Assembly (NCBI GenBank): GCA_016219355.1
Contig: JACRNF010000029.1
Coordinates: forward strand, 1 to 54,650
DNA: 54,650 bases
Direction: 5' to 3'
Source of the DNA: Chlamydiota bacterium
Lineage (GTDB): Bacteria > Chlamydiota > Chlamydiia > Chlamydiales > SM23-39
Under the pieces are notes generated by a model. The model was not told the DNA's origin, ran no database searches, and saw only the letters and a list, made by a program, of their open reading frames with translations. Shown in pieces: positions 43,988 to 53,500 of the stretch (the stretch's first letter is position 1; every line of letters starts with the position of its first letter). Both the position numbers and the translations under genes were made by a program.

Positions 43988-44110
43988 AAATTTTTGATGC
44001 TATTATTAATAATATTAATTATACCATAAATAACAATTAAAATAAAAAACATTTTGTATATATAGATATTAAATATTAATAATTAAAATTTATTTTTAAA
44101 ATAGAATCGT
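43988..44110 (-). promoter_or_regulatory. AT-rich upstream block of ankyrin paralogue 3
   Basis: On the minus strand, TTATGGTATAATTAATATTATTAA contains a perfect TATAAT about 35 bases before the ATG. It is conserved with the block upstream of paralogue 2 over roughly 120 bases. The adjoining 44111-44329 up to the Fic start is non-coding; only the AGGA ribosome-binding site of that gene was recognised there. Confidence 0.45.
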
Positions 44111-44329
44111 TAAGTTTTAATAATTAAGCTCTTATCTCTTGCATTCGGAAATTGAATTTAAGAAATATAAACAAAATGATATAGGAATCTGAGGCTAGTA
44201 ATAGATTTTGAGAAAAAATGGCTAAAAATCACAGTTTTTGTGAGAAAGTATCAGTTTTTAACTATTTTCTTGAAAATATAATGATTTTTGAGTAAATTAA
44301 AGGAAAACAAGGGTTTTTTAGGAAATATT

Positions 44330-45856
44330 ATGTGGCAAACAGAAATACCTCAGGGCGCCAAAGCTTTAGGTTATAAAAAACTCTTAGAGATTTTTAACTT
44401 GAAGGACATACCTCATTTTTGCTGGTCCTATGCTTCACCAAAATGGGAAAAAAGAAAGCTATATTTTAATGAACAAAATTTGATTCTTAATATTTATCCA
44501 CCTTCTTATCTTTTATCTGACAATATTTTTGACCACCTCGAATTTGCCATAAAACACGAAGGAATTAATTTTTTAATTCTTAAGCAAGTCCTTTTGAAAA
44601 TATCCCCTTCTGAAGTAACCAAATATATCAATCAAAAGACAACGGGAAAATTTGCAAGAATAATATGGTACCTTTATGAAAAGTTCAATAATAAAGAGCT
44701 CCCTTTGCCAAGTCTTGAAAAAGGAACTTATGTTCCGCTTTTAGATCCCAAAGTATATTTCTGTGGCAAATCGATTCGTCATCCAAGACAGAAAATAGCT
44801 GAAAATCTTTTAGGTAGTTTGGATTTTGCGCCCATTGTAAGAAAAACCCCTTCAATTATCGGGTATGAAAAAAAACAGATGGGGAAAATGGCTTATGATT
44901 TGGCAAAACAGTATGATCCTTCCACTTTAGCAAGAGCCATGAGATACTTGTATACAAAAGAAACAATGTCATCTTGGGAAATAGAAAAAGAAAAGCCCGA
45001 CAATGCTAAGTTGGCAAGATTTGTCCAGATTCTTCATAAAGCAGACTCGATAGGAATATTATCTGAAGAAATGTTAATAGAATTGCAAAAAAATATAGTA
45101 GACCCTCGTTTTGCTTTAAATTCATATCGCAATTTTCAAAATTATGTTGGCGAAGAACCCGGCATGGGAAAATTAATTATCCATTATATTCCTCCTAACC
45201 CTGAAGATGTTTCATCGCTTATGAAAAATCTTATCGAGTCATTCAATGTAATGGAAAAATCTGCAATAAATCCCATAATAGCTGCTGCAATACTATCATT
45301 CGGATTTGTATTCATCCATCCTTTTGAAGATGGCAATGGAAGAATACACCGCTTTCTTATTCATTATGCTCTTGCTAGGCTTAAGTTTACACCCGAAGGG
45401 ATTGTATTTCCTATTTCTGCTTGCATTGTTCGCGACATGCGAAATTATGATAAAACACTTGAGACTTTTTCAAAACCTTTAATGCAGCTGATCACAAATT
45501 TTAAGGTAAATGATATTGGAGAAATGAAAGTATCGCAAGATACAGCTGATTTTTATCGGTATATTGATTTTACTCCCTTTGCCGAATATTTATACGAATG
45601 TGTTGATAAAACCATTACAACAGACTTCCACGATGAACTTTCTTTTCTTGCAAGCTATGATAAAATTAAACTTCATTGTAAAGCTATTGTCGACTTGCCT
45701 GATCAACGTTTAGACTTGTTCATTAAATGTGTTCGGCAAAATGGGGGAGCGTTATCTGCAAAAAAAAGAGAAAGCTATTTTGAGATGCTATCTGATGAAG
45801 AGATAAACAAAATGGAAGAGGTAATTAATAAATATTCTAAGATCGAATCTAAATAA
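44330..45856 (+). CDS. Large Fic-domain protein
   Basis: 508 residues. The N-terminal ~190 residues form a domain of unknown function (FARIIWYLYEKF, YVPLLDPKVYF). A motif TMSSWEIEKEKPD near residue 225 occupies the place of an inhibitory helix but reads S-x-x-x-E-K rather than the usual E-G/N. The Fic catalytic motif HPFEDGNGRIHR near residue 330 is intact. A helical C-terminal part follows. Likely an AMP-transferase or related nucleotidyl transferase. The frame is open from TTG 44288, but ATG 44330 is preferred because AGGA lies seven bases upstream. It lies next to the ankyrin cluster on the opposite strand and may be part of the same accessory island. Confidence 0.88.
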   Translation: MWQTEIPQGAKALGYKKLLEIFNLKDIPHFCWSYASPKWEKRKLYFNEQNLILNIYPPSYLLSDNIFDHLEFAIKHEGINFLILKQVLLKISPSEVTKYINQKTTGKFARIIWYLYEKFNNKELPLPSLEKGTYVPLLDPKVYFCGKSIRHPRQKIAENLLGSLDFAPIVRKTPSIIGYEKKQMGKMAYDLAKQYDPSTLARAMRYLYTKETMSSWEIEKEKPDNAKLARFVQILHKADSIGILSEEMLIELQKNIVDPRFALNSYRNFQNYVGEEPGMGKLIIHYIPPNPEDVSSLMKNLIESFNVMEKSAINPIIAAAILSFGFVFIHPFEDGNGRIHRFLIHYALARLKFTPEGIVFPISACIVRDMRNYDKTLETFSKPLMQLITNFKVNDIGEMKVSQDTADFYRYIDFTPFAEYLYECVDKTITTDFHDELSFLASYDKIKLHCKAIVDLPDQRLDLFIKCVRQNGGALSAKKRESYFEMLSDEEINKMEEVINKYSKIESK

Positions 45857-45965
45857 CGGTTTATCGTCTCTTTAAAAAAAAGAGATTACAAAGAAAGTGT
45901 TTTACAAAAAATAAACATCAACTTTATTCTAAAACTCTATTAAAATTTATTTTTTTTAAAGAACT

Positions 45966-46388
45966 ATGGATTTAATCGAAAAAATACGCAAAATCGAAGC
46001 GCTTTTAGCCCAAACTCAAAGTGAAGGAGAGCGCCAAGCGGCTCAACTTGCAAAAGAGCGGCTTCAAGGGAAATTGGAAGCTCGGCCGATTGAATATACC
46101 GTTCGGATGAAAAATATGTGGATGAAAAAACTTTTTGTAGCATTGTGCCAAAAATATCAGCTAAAAACTTATCGTTATGCAAGGCAAAAGTACACGACTT
46201 CGATGGTTTGGGTAAGCTCTTCTTTTATGAATGAGGTATTATGGCCGGAGTATATCAAATATAGCAACATGTTCCAGGATCTTGCCGATCAGATGATGCA
46301 AGATCTTGTCTCAAAGATTCATGATGTCAAAGAGGAAGATGAAGAGATCATTATGGGCGAAATTCCTTCTCAAGCAACTTCTCATTGA
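45966..46388 (+). CDS. Conserved hypothetical protein (DUF2786-like N-terminus)
   Basis: 140 residues, soluble and highly charged. The N-terminus (IEKIRKIEALLAQTQSEGER) is a helical segment resembling DUF2786. The centre has aromatic/basic text (YQLKTYRYARQKYTTSMVWV) and the C-terminus is acidic. The Shine-Dalgarno sequence is weak. It is separated from ald by 118 bases that include a promoter-like pair. Function unknown. Confidence 0.7.
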   Translation: MDLIEKIRKIEALLAQTQSEGERQAAQLAKERLQGKLEARPIEYTVRMKNMWMKKLFVALCQKYQLKTYRYARQKYTTSMVWVSSSFMNEVLWPEYIKYSNMFQDLADQMMQDLVSKIHDVKEEDEEIIMGEIPSQATSH

Positions 46389-46413
46389 GTTTGTTTCAAA
46401 ACCAAAGAAATTG

Positions 46414-46442
46414 TTTACAACAATGGCGCTTAATTTTATGCT
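46414..46442 (+). promoter_or_regulatory. Candidate sigma-70-type promoter for ald
   Basis: TTTACA at 46414-46419 and TATGCT at 46437-46442 with an exact 17-base spacer, about 65 bases before the ald ATG. Each hexamer differs from consensus at one or two positions. Confidence 0.45.
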
Positions 46443-46506
46443 AAAAAAATTACCGAATTATTTATTTTTTTAAAAGAATATAACCGATTAAAAAAAAGGA
46501 AATTTT

Positions 46507-47619
46507 ATGGATATTGGTGTTCCAAAAGAGATTAAAGATCATGAATATAGAGTTGGCGTTACTCCATATGGAGTTAAAGCTTTAGTTGAAGCTGGCCATA
46601 AAGTTCATGTTCAAAAAGGGGCAGGAGAAGTTGTTGGATTTTCTGATAAAATGTATGAAGAATATGGAGCAAAAATTGCCCCAAGCGAAAAAGAAGTTTA
46701 CAAATGTCCTATGGTCATCAAAGTGAAAGAGCCCCAAAGCAAAGAATTTCCTCTTTTGCAAAAAGGGCAGGTTTTATTTTGCTATCTACATTTGGCCCCA
46801 GATCCGGAACAAACCAAGCATCTTTTAAAACAAGGAGTGGTTGGCATTGCATATGAAACAATCACCGATCAGAATAATAGATTGCCTCTATTAGTCCCAA
46901 TGAGCGAAATGGCCGGAAGACTTTCTGTTGTTATGGGCAATACTTTCCTTCAATTAAAATATGGCGGAAGAGGAGTTTTCTTAGGGGGCATTCCCGGAGT
47001 TTCTCCTGCCAATGTAATTGTTCTAGGTGGAGGCATTGTAGGAACCGAAGCTGCCAGAATGGCTATGGGCCTTGGCGCTAATGTCACCATTTTTGATAAA
47101 AATTTAACCCGCTTAAGAGAGCTTGATTATCTTTTTGGACCGCTTTTAAAAACTAGATATGCTAATCCAGTCGAAATGGAAGAGGCTATTTATGAAGCTG
47201 ATCTTGTTGTTGGTGCAGTTTTATTGCCGGGCGGTAAAGCTCCTGTGCTTATTAAAAAAAGAATGCTAAAGAAAATGAGAAAAGGATCAGTCATTGTCGA
47301 TGTGGCGATTGATCAAGGGGGCTGCTGCGAAACTTCCCGTCCAACATCTCATTCCGATCCTATTTTTATAGAAGATGGGGTAATCCATTATTGCGTAACC
47401 AATATGCCTTCAGCTTGCGCAAGAACCGCAACGCTTGGGTTAACCAACGCAACCCTTCCTTTTGCATTGAATATTGCTAACATGGGATATAAATTGGCCC
47501 TAATGAAAGATCCGCATCTTTTAAATGGATTAAACGTTTGTGAAGGTCATGTGACCAATCAAAATGTAGCTCAAGATCTGGGTTATGCTTACGTTGATCC
47601 CAAAACCCTACTAGCTTAA
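46507..47619 (+). CDS. ald: Alanine dehydrogenase
   Basis: A 370-residue NAD-dependent L-alanine dehydrogenase that interconverts alanine with pyruvate plus ammonia. N-terminal GVPKEIKDHEYRVGVTP with the substrate-binding Arg and Lys is typical, as are the Rossmann motif VLGGGIVGTEAARMA and the later VDVAIDQGGCCETSRPTSH. Length is normal. AAGGAAA precedes the ATG. It may supply D/L-alanine for peptidoglycan-like precursors or allow alanine use as carbon and nitrogen source. glyA follows after 10 bases. Confidence 0.96.
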   Translation: MDIGVPKEIKDHEYRVGVTPYGVKALVEAGHKVHVQKGAGEVVGFSDKMYEEYGAKIAPSEKEVYKCPMVIKVKEPQSKEFPLLQKGQVLFCYLHLAPDPEQTKHLLKQGVVGIAYETITDQNNRLPLLVPMSEMAGRLSVVMGNTFLQLKYGGRGVFLGGIPGVSPANVIVLGGGIVGTEAARMAMGLGANVTIFDKNLTRLRELDYLFGPLLKTRYANPVEMEEAIYEADLVVGAVLLPGGKAPVLIKKRMLKKMRKGSVIVDVAIDQGGCCETSRPTSHSDPIFIEDGVIHYCVTNMPSACARTATLGLTNATLPFALNIANMGYKLALMKDPHLLNGLNVCEGHVTNQNVAQDLGYAYVDPKTLLA

Positions 47620-47629
47620 GGAGAAAAAA

Positions 47630-49111
47630 ATGTCCTATCTGCAAAATTATTTGAAGAAAACTCCTTTGGAAAAACAAAAGTCCGGCGCTATCGCTTTTTT
47701 AGCTTCTTTAGATAATATTAAGGATAGTTTTGCGGATATTGCAAACGATATCGTACAAGAGTTAAAAGATCAAAGGTCCCATTTAAAATTGATCGCTTCG
47801 GAAAATTATTCTTCTTTAGCGGTCCAGCAAGCAATGGGCAATCTTTTAACTGACAAATACAGTGAAGGTTATGTTGGCCATCGATTTTATGCCGGCTGCG
47901 AAAATGTTGACGCCATAGAATTTTTGGCCAATGATCTGGCTAAAAAGTTATTTAAGGCAGAGCATGCATATGTTCAGCCTCATTCGGGCTCGGATGCCAA
48001 TATGGTCGCCTTTTGGTCCATTTTGATTAAACAAATACAAGATAAAGAGGTGGAAAAGCTCCAAAAGAAGACTGTGATGGAGTTAACGCCTAAAGAGTAT
48101 GAGAAAATTAGACTCATCATGATGAAACAAAAGATCATGGGGATGTCGTTAAATTCCGGAGGACATCTCTCTCACGGGTTTCGTTCAAATATCTCTGCCA
48201 AAATGATGCAGGCCGTTAATTATGAGGTTGACCCTAAAACTAATCTTATCGATTATGCTGCTTTACAAAAACAGGTTAAAAAAGAAAAACCGCTGATTTT
48301 ATTGGCAGGCTATTCAGCCTATTCCAGGTTAATCGATTTTTCTATAATGAAAGAGATCGCAGATAGCGTTAAAGCTGTTTTAATGGTCGATATGGCCCAT
48401 TTTGCCGGCCTTGTGGCAGGTAAAGTGCTTCAAGGAAATTTTGATCCCCTTCCTTTTGCCGATATTGTAACCTCTACCACTCATAAAACTCTAAGAGGTC
48501 CAAGAGGTGGACTCATTTTATGTAAAAATGAATTTAAAGAAGTTATTGACAAAGGCTGTCCTTTAGTTTTGGGCGGTCCGATTCCTAATGCCATGGCAGC
48601 TAAGGCTATTGCTTTTAAAGAAGCTCTTAGCCCTAATTTTGCCACCTACGCCCACCAAATTGTGAAAAATTCTCAAAGGCTTGCAAAAAGGCTGATGGAT
48701 CAAAATGTCAAGGTGCTTACTAACGGCACCGACAATCATTTGATTGTTATCGATGTTGCCTCATCATTTAATCTTAACGGACGCCAAGCTGAAAAAGCTT
48801 TAAGACTTGCCAAGCTTACCGTGAATCGCAACTCCATTCCTCAAGATATTAACGGACCTTGGTATACTTCAGGTGTTAGATTGGGAACTCCGGCTACGAC
48901 CACTTTAGGTATGAAAGAAGAAGAAATGGATAAAATTGGCGACTTTATCGTTGAGATCTTAAAAAACACTAAGCCAGGTATTGATCCTAAAACCAATCAA
49001 AAATCAAAAACCGAGATTGAAGTGGATAAGAAAGTTTTGGATAGAGTTTCTTTACAAGTAAAAGAACTTTTATCCCATTTTCCTCTATATCCGGAACTAA
49101 TCGTTGATTAA
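47630..49111 (+). CDS. glyA: Serine hydroxymethyltransferase
   Basis: 493 residues. A PLP enzyme that interconverts serine and glycine and charges tetrahydrofolate. SENYSSLAVQQAMG, the HSGSDANMVAFW segment, SLNSGGHLSHG, VDMAHFAGLVAG, and the PLP-lysine motif TTHKTLRGPRGG (Lys about 285) are all present. It is longer than the E. coli enzyme (417 residues), with an N-terminal extension of about 30 residues and an insertion near 140-165, as in the chlamydial form (CT432). AAGGAG lies upstream. It leads into clpP and dapF as in other Chlamydiae. Confidence 0.97.
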   Translation: MSYLQNYLKKTPLEKQKSGAIAFLASLDNIKDSFADIANDIVQELKDQRSHLKLIASENYSSLAVQQAMGNLLTDKYSEGYVGHRFYAGCENVDAIEFLANDLAKKLFKAEHAYVQPHSGSDANMVAFWSILIKQIQDKEVEKLQKKTVMELTPKEYEKIRLIMMKQKIMGMSLNSGGHLSHGFRSNISAKMMQAVNYEVDPKTNLIDYAALQKQVKKEKPLILLAGYSAYSRLIDFSIMKEIADSVKAVLMVDMAHFAGLVAGKVLQGNFDPLPFADIVTSTTHKTLRGPRGGLILCKNEFKEVIDKGCPLVLGGPIPNAMAAKAIAFKEALSPNFATYAHQIVKNSQRLAKRLMDQNVKVLTNGTDNHLIVIDVASSFNLNGRQAEKALRLAKLTVNRNSIPQDINGPWYTSGVRLGTPATTTLGMKEEEMDKIGDFIVEILKNTKPGIDPKTNQKSKTEIEVDKKVLDRVSLQVKELLSHFPLYPELIVD

Positions 49112-49165
49112 CCGCTTTAAAAAAAAACCTCTTGTTTGTAAGCTAGGGAAAAAGGGAGAACAGAA

Positions 49166-49756
49166 ATGGTAGGCGAAGAACATAACGTCAAAGATAAATT
49201 AGAAGATAAATTAGAGACTGCAATTTTAGAAAGAAGAAGAATTTTTCTATCGGACGCAGTTGATCAAGACACTGCTAAATCAATAATTCGAAGGCTTTGG
49301 TATTTAGATTGGCAAGATCCTAAAAAACCAATTTTATTTATTATTAACTCTCCTGGAGGTTCAGTCGATTCCGGCTTTGCAATTTGGGATCAGATCAAAA
49401 TGCTTAGCGCTCCGGTATATACTTTAGTTACTGGGCTTGCTGCTTCTATGGGCTCACTTTTAAGCCTTGCGGCTGCAAAAGGAAAAAGATTTGCCACTAC
49501 CCATTCTAGAATCATGATCCACCAGCCTTTGATTTCAGGAGTAATTAAAGGCCAAGCAACCGATTTGGACATCCAAGCCCAAGAAATGCTAAAAACTAGA
49601 GAATTGATTGTGGATATTTACTCAGACGCTACCGGCAAAACAAAAGAAGAGATCCATAAAGCGATTAATCGAGATAACTGGATGTCGGCAGATGAGGCTC
49701 AAAAATTTGGTTTGGTCGATCAAGTTGTGACTTCTTATAACGATATCGAGAAATGA
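49166..49756 (+). CDS. clpP: ATP-dependent Clp protease proteolytic subunit
   Basis: A 196-residue ClpP. The catalytic Ser94 lies in [10 protein letters not shown] and His119 in MIHQPL, with an Asp further on. The N-terminus and [19 protein letters not shown] are conserved. Chlamydiae have two clpP genes; synteny with glyA and dapF identifies this as the CT431-like copy. AAGGGAGAA precedes the ATG. It overlaps dapF by four bases (ATGA). Confidence 0.96.
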   Translation: MVGEEHNVKDKLEDKLETAILERRRIFLSDAVDQDTAKSIIRRLWYLDWQDPKKPILFIINSPGGSVDSGFAIWDQIKMLSAPVYTLVTGLAASMGSLLSLAAAKGKRFATTHSRIMIHQPLISGVIKGQATDLDIQAQEMLKTRELIVDIYSDATGKTKEEIHKAINRDNWMSADEAQKFGLVDQVVTSYNDIEK

Positions 49757-50544
49757 TCCAGTTTTATAAATATCAAGCCTTTGGCAATGATTTTATATTA
49801 ATCGATGATCAAAAACTGAAGTTAACAAAAGAAGATATCAAACGGCTTTGCGATCGAAAATTTGGCATTGGCGCGGATGGTATTGTTTTATTACTCCCTT
49901 CTTTAAAAGCCGATTTTAAGATGCAGATTTTTAATAGCGACGGCTCAGAGGCCGAGATGTGTGGAAACGGCCTCTCATGTTTAATCAAATTTATTAAAGA
50001 TTTAAAACTTTTTACAAAAACTAATTTTTTTATAGAAACCTTAGCAGGAGTGATGTCTGTCGGTTGTCTAGGAGAAAAAATCTTTTTCCTATCTAAATAT
50101 CCTACAATTTTAGCCCAGGATGTGGAGCTAAACTTCTTGGACAAAAAAGTTATGTTTGATTTTGTAGATTCGGGAGTTCCTCACTCTATTATTTTTACAT
50201 CTGATGTGGATAAAATAGATATAGATATTGAAGGTCTTAAAATCCAAAATCATGATTATTTTAAGCCCAAAGGAGTCAATGTCAATTTTGTCTCAATAGA
50301 AAAAGATAAAATTAAAGTGAGGACCTTTGAACGAGGTGTCCAAAAAGAGACCTTGGCTTGCGGTACGGGAGCTTTGGCCGTATCGGCAATCCTTTATGAG
50401 AAATATCATCTCAAAAATCCCATTATTTTATCATTTCCGGGGGGGGAGATAGAGACTATAGTAGATCCAAATAAAAAAAATATTCAATATCTGGGGACGT
50501 CAACTTTGGTTTTTAAAGGAGAATGTTCGAGCTCTAAAAATTAA
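49753..50544 (+). CDS. dapF: Diaminopimelate epimerase
   Basis: 263 residues; a PLP-independent two-base epimerase converting LL- to meso-diaminopimelate. The catalytic cysteines lie in EMCGNGLSC (Cys70) and [10 protein letters not shown] (Cys203). The N-terminal [12 protein letters not shown] is typical. It starts within the clpP stop (ATGA). meso-DAP serves chlamydial peptidoglycan synthesis. Confidence 0.96.
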   Translation: MIQFYKYQAFGNDFILIDDQKLKLTKEDIKRLCDRKFGIGADGIVLLLPSLKADFKMQIFNSDGSEAEMCGNGLSCLIKFIKDLKLFTKTNFFIETLAGVMSVGCLGEKIFFLSKYPTILAQDVELNFLDKKVMFDFVDSGVPHSIIFTSDVDKIDIDIEGLKIQNHDYFKPKGVNVNFVSIEKDKIKVRTFERGVQKETLACGTGALAVSAILYEKYHLKNPIILSFPGGEIETIVDPNKKNIQYLGTSTLVFKGECSSSKN

Positions 50545-50580
50545 AACATGTTATCTATGAAATAGATATAATGTTAGCTT

Positions 50581-53500
50581 ATGGAACTGGATTTTTTAAA
50601 ACCCTTTCAAAAACTTGGCGCTGCTTTAATTAAAAAGAAGGCTATCGGTGAGATTTTATTCTCTGAAGGGACCTATGAAATTGAAATCAAAGATAAACCT
50701 TCTATTTGGCCTTATTTGCATCTTGATGACTCTGGCCATATTTTAGATGCATTTTGTAGATGCCCAAATTCAGAAAAAAAAGGTGGATGCTCTCATTTAG
50801 CGGCAGCTTACTTAACAATTTTCGACGGTTTTAACACTCCGCTTCATGTTAGATTCAAGGAATCTTTTTTTAATGCCTTATTTTTGAGTATTTCAGAAAA
50901 CTTTGGTTTCGAAAAAACTGTTTTGAAAAAGAAAAAAAATGGCTTTTCTTGCTTGAAGGAAGATCTCTTTTTGCAAATTGATCCAATCAGTAAAACTGGA
51001 CAAAACAAATTAAAAGAGATTTTATCCCTAAAAATTTTGCCGACTGAAGAAACCTCTTTAAAATTTTCTTCTCTTTCCATGGATGAAATAACTTTGGTTA
51101 AAGAGGGGAGAGCCTCCTTTGAGGTGATGTATGAGCTTTCTTTTTGGTCTGATATCGCAAGATGGCTTTTTTTACTTCAAGATAAAAAAAAATCATATCA
51201 AATTATTTTTAAAGAAGAAAAAGAAAAGCTTCCGAAAGAGCTTACTATAAAATTTTCTGAAGTAAAGATCTTGGTTAATTTTAATCAAGAGATCTTAAAA
51301 AAAATTATCCCTTCGTTAAAAAATGTTGAAGCCAATCTAAAATTTTTTGAATACGAACAAGAGACCATTAAACAAATTGTTTTTGATCCTGAAGCAAAAA
51401 GGTTTTTAGTCGAAAAAAATCCTAGAGTCCAAGAACAAAAGATTGAGGGGTTAAATATCGATGAATGGATATATGTGCATAAACAAGGTTTTTTTCATCA
51501 CGAGCCCGATCCTTTGCTTAATTTAGATGTAATTGAAAAAGATCAGGTTAATGAGCTATTAAGCTTATATCCAAAGAGCTTTCAAAAATATTTGCAAGGC
51601 ATAAAAATTAAACCCCAAGAAAAAGCGGCAAAATATTTTTTGTTTTTTGATGAAAATGACTCTTTGCATATTAGACTTTTTGTTGAAGATAAAGATGATT
51701 TTTTAAAACCGCAATCAACATATTTTGGAAAATGGGTTTATGTACAAGATAGAGGGTTTTATTGTTTAACTGATCTTTTTTTTGAAGGGATTGAAAAGAT
51801 AGTCTTAAGAGATGAGATTTGTGATTTTATCAATAAAAATCGAGAATGGCTTCATAATTTTGAAGGATTTCAAACTCATTTTGGCTCCATGGAAGCCCAC
51901 TTGATCTATTCATTTAATAAAGACCAAGATTTGGAATTTAGCTCTAAATTTGATTTTCCCAAAGAATTTGAAAAAGCGATAGATTTTGATGATTGGATTT
52001 ATATTAAAGGGATAGGATTTTATTCAAAAAATGAAAAAAAGGGAAACCTTCCGCTTCGTCCAGGGCTGATTGTAAAAAACGAAGAAATTGGCTCCTTTAT
52101 TGAAAAACATCATGATGAACTAGAACTGGTAACCGGTTTTTTTACAAATAAGCAGCCGATTGAAAAGATTGGGATTTCAATTGAAGTGAATCAGCAAAAT
52201 AAAATTTTGATAAAACCCAAAGTTGAAACCAAAGAGGGGTTTGATTTATCCAATTTCAAATTTTTCTCTCAGTTCGCATATTTAGAAAACGAAGGCTTTG
52301 TTAAAATTGCTCAAAAACTTCCTGAAAAATACGATCAGGAAAGGGTTATAGATGCATCCCAAGAGCCATTTTTTTTAGGTTATGAGCTAGATCGGCTAAA
52401 GCCATACATTGTGTTTTTAGATAAACGCTTAAGAAAACCGATCAATTTTTCATTGCAGATAACCTCTATTTTAAAACGGAGGAAAAAACATAGAAACATT
52501 TTTATTGTCGGATTACGGTACAGCTCCGAACTTGGAAATGTGAATGCTTTTGATATTTATAAGGCCTTGCAAGGGACTTCTAAATATCTTTTCTCGGACG
52601 CCGGCCTTATTTTTTTAAAACAGGCAAGGTTTAATTGGTTCCGCTCTTTAAATAAATGGTCTGTCGATATCAAGCAAAATTTTTTTAAATTATCTACTCT
52701 AGAATGGATCAGGCTTTCTTTATTCGAGGAGTTAAAATTACCAACTGATGCTACCAAGGATGCGCAAAAGATTTTAGATGAGCTTAAATCTTTTGAAACA
52801 GACAGGTTGTTAAATATTGAGAGTTTAAAGGCTACTTTGAGGCCCTATCAAGAGATAGGGGTAAAATGGCTCTGGTTTTTATATTGCCATGGGTTATCGG
52901 GCCTTTTATGTGATGATATGGGCCTTGGTAAAACTCATCAGGCGATGGCCCTTTTGGCAGCTATAGTTCACGAGACTCCAAATTTGAAATATCTGGTTGT
53001 TTGCCCAACTTCGGTAATTTATCACTGGGAAGAACTTCTCAGACGGTTCTTGCCTTCTTTAAAAGTGCTTGTTTACCATGGCCTGCAAAGAGATATTGAA
53101 GAGTTTCATAAAAATGCCGATGTTCTCTTAACTTCTTATGGGATTGTTAGATCGGAAAAAGAGATATTTAAGAAATTGAAATTTGAGCTTTGCATTTTTG
53201 ATGAAGTGCAGATTGCTAAAAATCATTTTTCTCAAACTCACAAATCTTTAAGAAAAATTCATTCCAAAATGAAGATAGGGCTTACCGGCACGCCTATTGA
53301 AAACAGAATTAGAGAGCTGAAAGCAATTTTTGATTTGGTTTTGCCCTCCTATCTTCCTTCCGACTCAATATTTTTAGAATATTTTATTAATCCGATTGAA
53401 AAGGAAAAAGATGAAGGTAGGCAAAAACTATTGGGCAAGCTCATCAAACCGTTTGTAATGAGAAGAAAAAAAAGTGAAGTGCTCTTTGACTTGCCGGAAA

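Noticed and set aside
44175-44215. CTGAGGCTAGTA resembling CTGAGGTTAGTA next to the family A arm at 44-60
   Set aside because: Too short and without the palindrome arms; noted only for a genome-wide repeat search.
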